Shown: positions 10,108-20,757 of the stretch, one piece after another
Position numbering within the stretch: the stretch's first letter is position 1
Layout: each line of letters opens with the position of its first letter
Source: Parachlorella kessleri
Taxonomy: Eukaryota; Chlorophyta; Trebouxiophyceae; Chlorellales; Chlorellaceae
Length of the DNA stretch: 28,094 nt
Reading direction: 5' to 3'
Assembly (NCBI GenBank): GCA_001598975.1
Contig: BBXU01000190.1
Span: forward strand, 1-28,094
The notes under the pieces: generated by a model
Database searches by the model: none
The model's input: the letters and a program-made list of their open reading frames with translations, nothing else
What the model was told of the DNA's origin: nothing
Made by a program: the position numbers and the translations under genes

Positions 10108-10509
10108 TATTGCGACGACCTTGGTGTCGCCTTTGATTGTGCATGCCTGCTCAATTCATTTTGAGGGATAAGTTTAAAGGATGATGACTCATTGGGCGCC
10201 AAGATGTTGACGGTGCAGGTGGTGCGCATCGATAGTTTAAGGTGAGCTGAACCGAGAGGGCTGGGTGCAAGCGCCTCTGGCACCACAGTTCATTGGCAGA
10301 GTCCCTGGTGCCTAGCCTACCTATGACAGCATGATAGCCTGCCAGGCTGGCGTGAACCTACCGTCTGCTATGAAGCAAGAAGCAAGCATGCCTATGGGTT
10401 CCGTGGTACAATCTGACTCCCTGTCACGTGCATTTCCATCGTGAATGTTATCGGTACTTGAACAAAATGCACAGTGCTCCCATGATGCACCTTCCCAATT
10501 TGACTGTTG
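10108..10509 (-). promoter_or_regulatory. Promoter and 5' UTR region of the FkbM gene
   Basis: About 400 bp separate the methyltransferase start from the probable end of the clock-gene transcript. No open reading frame with recognisable content lies here. I see no clear TATA box or other motif that I can name, so the region is assigned by position only. Confidence 0.4.
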
Positions 10510-10514
10510 TTACA
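10510..10514 (-). terminator. Candidate TGTAA polyadenylation signal for the clock MYB gene
   Basis: Plus-strand TTACA reads TGTAA on the minus strand, the usual green-algal polyadenylation signal. It lies about 1.39 kb past the MYB stop codon and is the only minus-strand copy I found between that stop and the next gene. A five-base match alone is weak evidence. Confidence 0.35.
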
Positions 10515-11904
10515 CAGGCAAGTTAATCTACATACCAGCGTGCGACAGCCAACCTTGGGGCTGGCTGCAAACCTAGTGCCAACATCAGCCGCCGTGCGGG
10601 CGCAGTCACCAGAAAAGAATGCGGAGTTCTGGAAATTGCCAAGTGCCAAAGAATGCGGCGCTGCCATGCGACCAAGACAGCAACAACACAGGACCTGCAG
10701 GCTGCTGAACACACACAGCACAGGCTCGACAAGTCACTGCCATGTGCCGGTACGGCTCTGGCTTCGGAGGGCATGGAGCGCACCGCCCCTGGCTGAACTC
10801 AACCAAGTTGTCCCATCAAGTGGTCCGGTGTGTATGCAAATATCCCCACACTGCCCATCTGAAATGAGGGCCACATACTTGAACAATATGCAACACCCAC
10901 TGGCTGCCTCCCCTTGCAGCCAGACATCTAGCGCCAGGTGCGGCAAGACACTCGTGAAGTTGCGAGCAACAATCTCAAGCGAGGGCATGAAAGCCGGCGC
11001 ACTGCAGGGCCACGCGTGTAAAGCATGCTGCCTCTTCAACCGAGCTGCATGACCTACGAAGAGTGTGGCACACCGCAGCAGGGCAAGGGCTGAAAGCAAC
11101 GAAAATGCAAAGGAGGGACAGCTGCTGATAGCAAAAGTAAGGGCAGCTTCTGATCAGCAAAAAGGAACCGAAGAGGAAGGGGGAAAACGAGGGAACGCGG
11201 AGAGATGTAAGTCAGATCAACAGGGGAAAACTCTTCGCGGTGGCAAACTCTGCTGCAGCCACGCAAACTGCGCAAAAAACAAACAAACAATAGCAGTGGG
11301 CAAACAAGCAGGCGTGTTTCTGCCCAGGTAAGGAGGAGGAAAGATGTCAAGGAGCCCAACTCCCTCGCAAGCTCCCAGCATAAGAGGTGTGCGGCCAGCC
11401 TCATACATTTTGCCGATCTGGCAATGGCGATCTTTCACCCTATCACGATGGAGAATGCAAGCCAGTAGGCACTGCTGTGCCGAAACCAGACAGCAAAAGA
11501 AGCACTATTCGGGCTCACCTACACCCTTGGAGATCCTCACAAACCTCCCAGGGCGGTGGCATTAGTCTTCTCATGAAGGAAAAGAGCACTTGCAGCATGT
11601 GCCGCCCTGGCGCTCACCACAAATACCAAATCCAAGGGCACCACCCAGTCTTCGCACAGCGTGGACACGTCCGCGCCACCAGCAGCAGCACACGCAGCTG
11701 GCGTACTGTGGGCCCCCATTCGCCATAGAACGGCACAAAGGCCCCAGGAGCGACCGAGCATTCTCGGCCACTTTCGCATAGGCCCCTTGCTTTCCCTCAC
11801 CAAAGACGCTTCAATCCTTTGTCACGGTCCACTGACCTTGAGTAGCCTAACAATTCCCAGCCACCCTGCCTTTCCCCTCCCGGCAAGACTGACTCCAGTC
11901 AGTT
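10515..11904 (-). other. Probable long 3' UTR of the clock MYB gene
   Basis: No coding exon was recognised in these 1.4 kb. The plus strand is C/A-rich, so the transcript would be G/T-rich like the other 3' flanks here. The exception is about 11060-11230, where the plus strand is purine-rich (many AAGG, GAAG and GGGAAAAC words) and the transcript would carry a long pyrimidine-rich tract. Confidence 0.45.
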
Positions 11905-14900
11905 TCACTGCATGTCACGACTGGAGACCGGGTTAGCCCGCTTGCGCCCGCTGGAGACTGGCTGAGGCGCCAGCGGGTTGCCAGAGAGTGCTCGCTTGAT
12001 GCCCCTGCTGGGCGCAGGCTGGGCCGGGGGCGGCAGGCTGCCCTGGCCGCCTTGGTATGACAGCAACCCATTAGGCACTTCCCCTGCACCGCAGCGGTGG
12101 CATGGCCATGCTGAGGACATAAGCGCATAGAGTAGGTAAAGTAGATACTCAGTCAGAGCCAGCAACCAAAGCTCCGCACATGGGTGCAACATTGGATATG
12201 GCAACAAGCGCTACGAGCGGCACGACTGCCATGGCAGTAACCAAGTGACTGGCAAGCAATTTCATCGCCATGCTTACCTGCCAGCCCGCCTTGATGTTCC
12301 TGCATGCCAGGAGCCAAGGCCCCTGCCAGCCCTATCACTGCTGGCGGGAGTGCCCCCGCTGCCACGCCCGGCGGCATGCTGCCGTGAGCAGGTATCGCTG
12401 CTGCGGCTGCTGGGCCACCAGTTAATAGCCCGCCTGGGCCCCAGACCGCAGCTGCCGCGGCAGCAGCACCTGCCAGATGCCCAAACTCGGCGGCGGGCGG
12501 GACACCCATACCCCCCAAGCTTGCCGCAGGGGGGGCAAAGTGCAGGTGGTGCGGCAGGGCACCTGACAAGGGGGCCCCGTACCCTGCTGCCGCTGCTGCT
12601 GCCAACTCGAAGGCCCTCTGGCCAGCATGGTCGGCGGTAAGTCCCGCTGCTGCTGCGGCGGCAGCAGCCGCCAGCGCCGCAGGCTCAGGTTGGGGCCAAG
12701 GTGGCGGGAAAGGGGCCAGGGGGTGAGCCGCTGAGTGGGGGTGATGATGGTGAGGTGGATAGGCACCGGCCGCCGCCGCCGCTGCTGCAGCTGCCGCCAC
12801 CGCTGCATAGCCAGGAGGGTAGAGCGAGTGCCCAAGGCTCCCCTGCGGTGCGGTAGGCAAGGCGACACCCCTTAGGAATGACCTGAGAGGACTCCTTGCA
12901 GCAAGAGTGCTATCTAGCACAGCTACCACTGCATAGCACTCTACCCGCCAACAGCCTGTCGCCAACGGTGAGGAACTCTGGGACAAGGAACACCAAGCGA
13001 AGATAGAGGGGCATACCCTCCTCCAGCTACCATTAGAAGCCTTGCTGCCAGGTGATAGCCGTACCTGCTGGAAGGCATGCATGGCGGCAGTGTAAGTGTG
13101 TGGTGCCATGGCACCCTCATGCGCCTGGAGCTGCATCATGTGGCCCCACTGCTGTTGCTGCTGCTGATAGAAGGCCTGCGATCCCTCCAACCGACTCCTG
13201 TCAGGCACGCCTGACGCCTGCTGCAATTGCTGATGCAGAAGAGGGTCTGCGCAAGGAAGACTTTCCGCCCGCTCCTCAGACTTCAGATGGGGCGGTGGCG
13301 GGATCTGTTTGTAGCCAGCGTGTGCTTGGGGCTGGTCCTGGCAGTCAGGAGGGCAGGGCGGGGATGACGCTGGCGCCCTGCAAGGCGCCTGCTGTGCCTG
13401 CTGAGGCGGCGGTGGCGAGGGCTGCTCAGCCGCCGACGGGGAGCTCCCCTTGACCACTTGGCCGCCTCCTGCACATTGTACGCCAGCCAGGAGTCATTAG
13501 TTCACTGCCAGGCCGTTCTCCCAGAGGCATACGAGCTGGCAGCGGCCCTGGCAGCCTGCAGGCCAGGCCGCAGTCAGCAACTGAGCTCAACATCTACTGC
13601 TGTCTAGAGTCGAAGAACTGCATGGTCAATGGCACGGCCACAGGGTCCAACATTCTCGAAATTGCCCAGCCGCCACCAGGCAACACAGTCCAATAGAAGC
13701 TTATTAAATCAAAGCACAATGCTTCGCTGCGCCCCTTATACGGGCGAAAGAGACTGAGCCGCTTGTGAGCAGTCTGTCAACTTGGCCAGTAGGCCTTCAT
13801 TGCTACACAAACCGGAACACAGTGCTGCTGCTGAGTGTCGCCGCTCCTTGTCATAGAGAGCGCATCCAGCGATCAGCGCCATATCTAGCCTCACAGGGTA
13901 TATTTCCAGCCAATCCCGCCTCAATCCCGCTCACCGGAACTGCTGCCGCCGTGTGCAGTGGAGTAACCGTGCCAACCGTTGGCATGTCCTTGGGTTCCAT
14001 CGCCCTTCTGCACCATGCCACTGCCGCCGTGGGCAGGGGAGTGGCCATTGCCATTGCCCTCCAACCCCTGGTGACCGTTGGTAACGGTGCCCTTCTGCGT
14101 CCCAAAGTTGGCAGTGCTGGCACCGTTGTGGCCGTTGTTGTCCTCATTGCTCCCCCGGGCTGCAGCAGGTGAGTAACCTCAATGCCGCAGGTGAGTGATC
14201 TCCACACACCGCCAATGTCATGATGCTCATGCCAGGCACTCTCCTGCTGCTACCCACGGACCGAGTTGCATTACCGCCGACATGGCAGCCGCAGGCAGTC
14301 GGCGTGGAGTGAGCCTTGCAAGGCAAGCACGCAAGGGGACTGTTTGGCAAAAAGGAGCAAATGTGACGGCACTGCACTGCCTGCCGCCGGGCTTGGCTAC
14401 AGCCCGATCCTCGCGCCCTACCTGACGAGCCATTCATGTCTCCAACACCGGTGGCGGGACCCTCCTTGGAGGCCCACGCCGGCCCTGGGTGCTGGGCGGG
14501 GGCGGGGGGTCCCTGGGGCGGCAGCGGTAACTGCGGCTGGCCAGGCGGGCAGCGCCGGAAGTTTGTGCCATTCCCATTGCCATTGCTGGCCCCATTGCCG
14601 AGGCTGACCCCAGGGCCGTTGCTGATGCCCTTCCCATGGCTGGCCCCATTGCCGTTGCTTGTGCCATTGCCGGTGTCAAGGCCGTTCCCGTTGCCTGTCC
14701 GGAGAAGTTGAGTGGGGATAAGGTGCAGCGGAGCAGGGCAAGGGGGGCCCACAAGGCCCCCAGCGACACCCCCCACATTCTGTCAGACTGGCAGCAGAAT
14801 GGTGCTCACGCCTGCGGCGGGTAACGCGCTCCACTAGCCTGCGCAGGGTAAGCACCAGGGGCAGCGCAGCGGCAGGGGGCAGCAGCAGGGCAGGTATCCG

Positions 14901-17900
14901 TCGCTCCCTGCTTGTGAACGTACACACCGGAAGCCAGCCACAACTCACATTGGCGAGTCCTCCCTCCTTGGACACCACTCCTTGGACCACTAATCCAGGA
15001 AAGCCAGACGGCTCGACCCATATTTTACGTCATATCACAAGCTGAAAGCCCTCAAGTGGCTCACCGAGGCGCCCACCCCACCAGGCAACAAAGCACACCT
15101 CCGCACCACCCCTCCGGCAGGCTCACCTGTACCGTTGCCCCCAGGGTCCTCGCTGCCGTTCTGGCTGCTGCCATTGCCATTGGTGGTCTGGTGGGTAGGG
15201 TTGGAGCCAGATCCCTCGTTCATGTCCAGGTCAAAGCGCACAGCGCGCTCCTGGGCACTTGCAGGTGGCAGCAGGCCCTCGGCGGCGGGGCCCGGCTCCT
15301 CTGCGCTGCTGTTGCCGTTGCACGGGCTGGAGGCCTGGGTGGTCTGCAGCAGCAGCAAATATGCAAGTATGAGTGATGTCTATGACGCATTGTCACGACC
15401 AAAGGGATCAGGAACAACCAGGACGCAGGACACCAGTACACCAACTGTTTGAGGGCGCGGGGCTTAAGCTGGGGGCAACAACAAAAACAGTTGTCCAGTA
15501 AGACAGGTCCAGCTCCACCCTGCAAGCTCAAACATGTCTCCTACCTTGCTGCCCTGCTCCCAACCCTTCTGCAAGGGCGCCGACCGTGGCACGGCCGCCT
15601 GCGCCTGCTCCAGTGGTTGCTGCCTTGAGCTGGGGCCAACCCGGCCATTCACGAATTCTTCGGGTGCCCTTACAGAGGCGCGGCGCTCGGGTACAAGGGC
15701 AACCTCCGGGGAGCTGCTATCCCTGGCCATGCCACCTGAAGAGCACAGGCCAAGCAGGACAATACGTTTGCGGCCTGGGAATGCTCCAACAAATGGGCCG
15801 ATCCAGCTACAACTGCACATCTCATACGCCTGCGCCTGGAAAGGCCTGCCACTTCGGCAAAAAGGTTAGGGCGTGGCAAGCACAGGAGATGACCCCAGTA
15901 CTCGGAGCCACTACCCACTACATCACGCAGGCTCCAGCCACCGCCCAGTAGCCAGTACATCGCCCAGGCATCAACCCGCCAACTGATCCCCTATGCGCCT
16001 GCAGCGACATCATGCCCGCTGCCCCACCCTGCTGACCTGCAGCCGCCAGCGGCCTGGGTCGCGATGCCGCCGCTCCCGCGTTCTGTAGGCTCCACAGCTG
16101 CGCGGCCGCCTGCTCCTCGGCCTCACTGGGCGCCGACCCCGGGGGTGCCCAGGAGGGCTCAGGGATCGCGGCGCTGGCGCCTGTAGGGAGGCGCCCCGCT
16201 GCCACAGAGCCCGCGTGGTGACCACACCCGCCGGCTCCTGAGGTTGGGGGCATGCCGTCCCACGCCCCCCAGTGGCCCCTGGTTCCAGTGCCGCTGCTGC
16301 CGACCGCCGCCAGTGGCGGCAGCGACCGCCGCCGCTGGAACTGCTGTTGGTGCTGCTGCTGCTGGGCGGCCATGGCATGGACGTAGGCCAGCAGGTTGGC
16401 ACTGCTGCCATCCACATGCTGCAGAACACAACAAGGGAAGCAACTAAGTACGTGACTTAGCTGCCTTCAGCCCACAGTGTGACGCGGACGCCACAGTATC
16501 GCGAAAGCATGCCTGCAGGGAGGGTAACATACTAGCCGACAACGCCAAGGTGCCCTTGTTCCTAGGGTATAGCAAGACCGACCGCCCAGCCTTGCCACAG
16601 CAAGAAAGCCGTCTGACCTTCACACACGTGCGTTCTCAGCCAACCCAGCTCCACATCAAAATCAAGCCTGCGGTAAAGCCAACTCATGCTGTCTGCCCAC
16701 CTGCCGAGTGGATTCCGATGCATACCCCAGCGGCCCCTCCTCCCCATCCAATTCCTCACACCCAGCATCGTCCTCCTCCTCTTCCACCAAGCCCTCCTCA
16801 TTCTCTCTTGAGCAGGCACTGCAGGAGGCGCGCGGCAGACAAACCAACATGGTTGGTAAAGCTGCTTCTGAGAGGTGGAGTGGCAGCTGTATACTGACAG
16901 GTGACACGACCTTCAGAGGCATGGCTTCGCTCACATACTGGCAGCTACACCACATGCCCAGCAGGTCCCTCCACAAACCAGGACTCGCGCATGGGGAGCT
17001 CTCTCCTAAAGAACTGAGGTGCCCTAAAGTCAGGCCAGAATAACTTCGGCAGCAAAAGAGTAGAGCGGCCGCAACAGCGTCCACACCGCATCACACCTGT
17101 CCTCCCCATCTTCGCCATGCACTTGCACTGGCTGCGCCTGCCGCCCCGGCTCGCTGGTGCCCGTCCTCTCCGCGCCAATTTCCCGCGCTATGAGCGCTGC
17201 AGCGGGCACAGCGCATATCAAATCTCATGAGTCATAAGCCAAGTCGCATGCTTTCTGCGCTGTTAGCGGCACGCAGGCTACACTACGCAGGAAGGCCAAG
17301 CTACTCAACGCAGGGTCCTACCACCCCACCTACCTTGCAACCGTGCCCTCCCAACATACGAAGCTTTGACACTAAGGGTGCACCACAACCAGTTCATTCC
17401 ACCACGACCAGTTCATTCCAGGATCAGCAGGCGAGGAGTCAATATTCATCCCAGGTCACCCTGAGCCATCCCAACCCCTGCTACATGCAGACACCCCTGC
17501 TAGACAGTCCCAGCCAGCGCCAGCGGTTGTTGCATTCACGATTAAAGAGCCCTATGTGGCTGCCAAAACCCCCCACCTCTGCTGGCGTCATTGGCCTGCT
17601 GGTGCCTCTGTTGGTGCTGCTGCTTGGCAGCAGCTGCGGTGGCGGCCACCTGCTCCTGGATGTGGGAGGGGTTGCTCATCAGGCGCAGCATGGCCGGGGT
17701 GAGCCCGTAGAAGGGGAAGCCGGTGGGTGGGGTTGCCTGCAAAGAAACAGGGCTGCCCCACAGCTTAGCAGGGATCGGGCGGTCGCGGCTGCGTGTGCAG
17801 GTTGGAAAGGGGGCGTGCAATGCAGTCGGGAGGGTGCCAGGGCCGCACGCTGGGGCACCTTCCTTGAATGGGTGCATGGGGCCTCACCATGAGGGGCAGG

Positions 17901-19764
17901 GACCGACAAAAACGAAAGGCTGTCTTCTCAGCAGGCAGGAGAAGACATCCACATAATCCCACTGGGCGTGCCACTGACACCAGCTTTCGCTGCCCCGACT
18001 CTTCGACGCCGACCACGGGCTTCATCACCACAACACAAGGCGGCCAGAACGACTAGCCCATCAGCAAGATAAGGTACAACAATCCTTACCTGTAGACGAG
18101 ACTCAATCTCCCGCCCAGCCGCCGCCACCACGGCCGCAGCCGCTGCAGCTGCCGCTGCCGAGGCCGCAGCCGTCACTGCTGCGACGGTCACATCACCCAC
18201 CTCACCCCCACCCCTGACCAGCGATGCGTAGTCAGGCAGAGCTGGAAAACCAAACTTGCTACCCTGCAGTGCCCAAATACAAGCCCCACAGGCAGTGACA
18301 GTGTGTGGGTTGCGTCTTGACTTGCAAGTCGGGCACTCTGCACCAGCCTGAACGATTCTTACCACCACAAGCCATGATGCAATCCTTCCTCAAGCACGCT
18401 TTGGGACAAGCATCCACACACAGCAACTCAACCAGCCGTTGGCCTCGCAGAGAGAACCACATGCTGCATGCCTGCTGGTTGCCTGCCTGCTTGCCGGTCA
18501 GCTGCCTCATTGACTGCCTGCCTACCTGGGAGGCAAACTCGCTGGCGGCCCCCTGCTCCTCCGTCTTGCGTGGGTAAGGCTTGGAGGCCTTGCGCTTGGG
18601 GCGGGGGGTGGGATGTGCAAGTCCGTCGGCACATCAGCTGCGGGGAAAGGAGTGCTGTCAGTGCAATCCAGTCAGCACGGGTAAGTGACGTGTGAATCCA
18701 TCTACCAACTCTTCCATGGACAGAGGAAGGCTGGGCGCCTGTGTGTCAAGTAAGTGAGCTGAGTAGGCGGCCCTGATACCCTGGCACACATTGTGTAGCT
18801 TCTTCAATGCAAGTGTACAGCTAGCCCGGGCGACTGAGCCCTGCATGCGGATCACTACTCCTGCGTGTTTATGGGGCAGTTGCGATCCCCGTACAACATG
18901 CCCCTCAGTACCAAACCAGCCAAGACTTGTCCATCCAGCTCTACAACTCACCAGCAACAGGTTGGAGACCCTGCTGCAACGCCTGCTTCTGCTTCTCCAC
19001 CTTGCTAAAGAACTTCTGGGCATGGGAACGAATTTGCACAGCGTCCTTGGTCTTGACGTGCTCTGCAGCAAGCGGAGGGTCCAGTGTCAAACGGTAACTA
19101 GGTTCGCAGCCTACCCATAGCCCCCAAGCAAAACAGGCACGGACCTGAAGCAACAGACTCCAGCTGCATTGACACCCCTAGACCCACATGCCAGCCCCAC
19201 ATGCAGGCTGCCACTAGTTCTTACCTTGTATTCGCTTCCAGTTACGCCCGTACAAGCGCAGCCCGTCCACAAAGCGCTGGTGCTCCTCATCGGTCCAGCG
19301 TTCTCGCTGCTTGGTTATTGTGTATGGCTTGCGTGCCTGCTGGCAGGAAGCAAAGGCAGAACTATAAATTCACGGAACCCCCGCTGCCGCTCAAACCCCA
19401 CTAGGGCAGGGAGGGTAGAGGGTAAGCTCCGGCCAGAAAAGGAGAGCTTAAGCCTGAGCCATAGGACTGCCCACCCTAGCACCCTAGCACGCGGGGCAGT
19501 GCAAGTGGCCAGGGGCCCAGCTCCGCAATGCCATAAGCAGCTGGCATTGTGGGGAACAGACTGGCATCAACGCCCGCCCAGGCCCCTGCGAGCAGGCATT
19601 GTATCCAGCAATTCCGGCGTCGCAGGCATTAAGGCGGCGCTAATAAGAGATGCCCCACACACCTTTCTCCTAGCCTCTCCATCATCCACACCCCCACCCT
19701 CGTCTGTCACGTCGCCCTGGGTGTTGGACGCCGCCTGAACCTGCTGCTGTGAGCGGACATCCAT
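11905..19764 (-). CDS. Circadian-type SHAQKFF MYB transcription factor, CCA1/LHY/REVEILLE (ROC40-like) family
   Basis: Sixteen exons on the minus strand: 19764-19663, 19339-19225, 19062-18952, 18637-18526, 18263-18090, 17736-17577, 17196-17097, 16818-16701, 16418-16037, 15735-15545, 15343-15127, 14694-14422, 14159-13935, 13468-13065, 12842-12278, 12083-11905. If one missing base in exon 4 is allowed, the product is about 1142 residues; without it the frame stops in exon 5. A single MYB/SANT repeat (about 40-97) shows [47 protein letters not shown], then [13 protein letters not shown], the combination that marks CCA1/LHY/RVE proteins. These bind evening-element type DNA in the nucleus and set daily transcription. 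The rest is low complexity: an acidic block in exon 8, Gln runs, an Asn-Gly block in exons 11 to 13, Ala and His runs in exon 15, and basic GRKRANP near the end. The start is the ATG opening the first exon with good splice support; the 5' UTR is unmapped. Confidence 0.9.
14560..14694 (-). repeat. Degenerate Asn-Gly coding repeat in clock gene exon 12
   Basis: The first 45 codons of exon 12 are built from irregular GGCAAT/AAC-type hexamers, giving blocks such as [12 protein letters not shown] and [14 protein letters not shown]. Similar NG motifs recur in the neighbouring exons 11 and 13. This is a flexible, probably disordered segment that has grown by short-repeat expansion. No function is known to me. 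Confidence 0.8.
17382..17419. repeat. 19-bp tandem duplication in a clock-gene intron
   Basis: ACCACAACCAGTTCATTCC at 17382-17400 is followed directly by a copy with one change (A to G) at 17401-17419. It lies in the intron between exons 6 and 7 and does not touch splice sites. Confidence 0.9.
18603..18608 (-). other. Apparent one-base deletion in a homopolymer inside a conserved clock-gene motif
   Basis: The plus strand has six G here. Read on the minus strand, exon 4 begins in frame as [11 protein letters not shown], then falls out of frame just where the family reads PRPKRK. The text [13 protein letters not shown] continues in the neighbouring frame. A run of seven would restore the motif. 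Both splice sites of the exon and the phases of all other exons agree with seven. As written, the frame meets a stop in exon 5. A sequencing or assembly slip in the homopolymer is the simplest reading; a real frameshift allele cannot be excluded. Confidence 0.8.
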
Positions 19765-20757
19765 CTCTTCGGCAAGCTGGAAAGGCCCTGCCAGGACGGA
19801 GCTGACACCGGGCAGACCCGCCCGGATTGGTTGCCAGGTTCCCGTCGAGGTTTTGCTTGAGTTTCGTTCGTCAGGCTGTCGGGTCGTCGAGAGTAGCCAC
19901 AAAGGAACCACAAAACCAACCAAAAGGCGTGTGCACTTTTTCACCCCACCACCACAAGCTGTCGTTTGACCCAGGCCGGGGCGAGATACATCCCACTGAA
20001 TGCATCTGACAGCCCTTCCATGGCGTGGCAGACTGTGGTGCACATCCCGGATGTCGAAAGTGTTGCACCCATTGCGACTCTGTTTGTATGTTCAACGTTA
20101 GTGGCGCAAGAGGATGCCAGCCTTGTCGTCTGGCTTCCATAGCAGTTTCGTCTGCCCCCGCAACGCCGTATGCAGCTGTTTGCTTTGGCGCACGTGTGCT
20201 CATGATGTGTGCCGACCTCACAGCCGGGCCAGGTAGCCAGTGACACACCACCAACTAGGAGCTGTGTTGTAACAGGTGTGCATAGTAGCTGCCAAGCCTT
20301 CCACACTGCACAACACCTAGTCCTCACAACCACTTAGTCGCAAGCTCCTGCAGATCATGTGGAGTTGGCCAACAAACCAGAATTTGCAATGCGCCCTACT
20401 GAAGCCTTTGGCGAGGTACTTGAATGAACATAGGGTGAAAACCTAGTAAACCCTCACTTCAGCTCAAGACCCCTCTCCACATATCGCTCTGAATTACTCC
20501 AATGAAATGCACTAGCTGAAGAGCAGCACTTCTTTTGTCTCATTACCAATGAAAGGGGTAAGGTGCAAGAACACTAGCTGCAGGGCGCAGTATACCTAGC
20601 AAGCCCTTGAACCAAAAACTTCAGACATGCCACCGCTGCTCTGACACGCATGACTGTGCGAGGCTTGACCGGCTCTGTAAAGATGAGTCTCTCACACCGG
20701 CCCACAATCAAATGCTCCCACGCACCTGCTTCTAGAACATTACCCACAAACCTCTCT
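19765..20757 (-). promoter_or_regulatory. Spacer: 3' flank of the MFS gene, then promoter/5' UTR of the clock MYB gene
   Basis: About 1 kb lies between two tandem minus-strand genes. Several frames of 60 to 130 codons occur, but none has recognisable content or a plausible exon chain. I looked for the evening element (AAAATATCT) and the CCA1-binding site (AAAAATCT) on both strands and found neither. The frame of the MYB start is open further upstream, so the 5' UTR may be long or contain upstream starts. Confidence 0.4.

Noticed and set aside
10515..11904. UG-repeat (CHLAMY1-type) binding site in the clock gene 3' UTR
   Set aside because: The longest run seen in the transcript sense is about four UG units near 10710, shorter than the seven or more usually needed.
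17227..17892. Plus-strand open frame of 221 codons
   Set aside because: It overlaps a clock-gene intron and the antisense of exon 6. It has no recognisable motif, and the minus strand has well-supported splice sites here.
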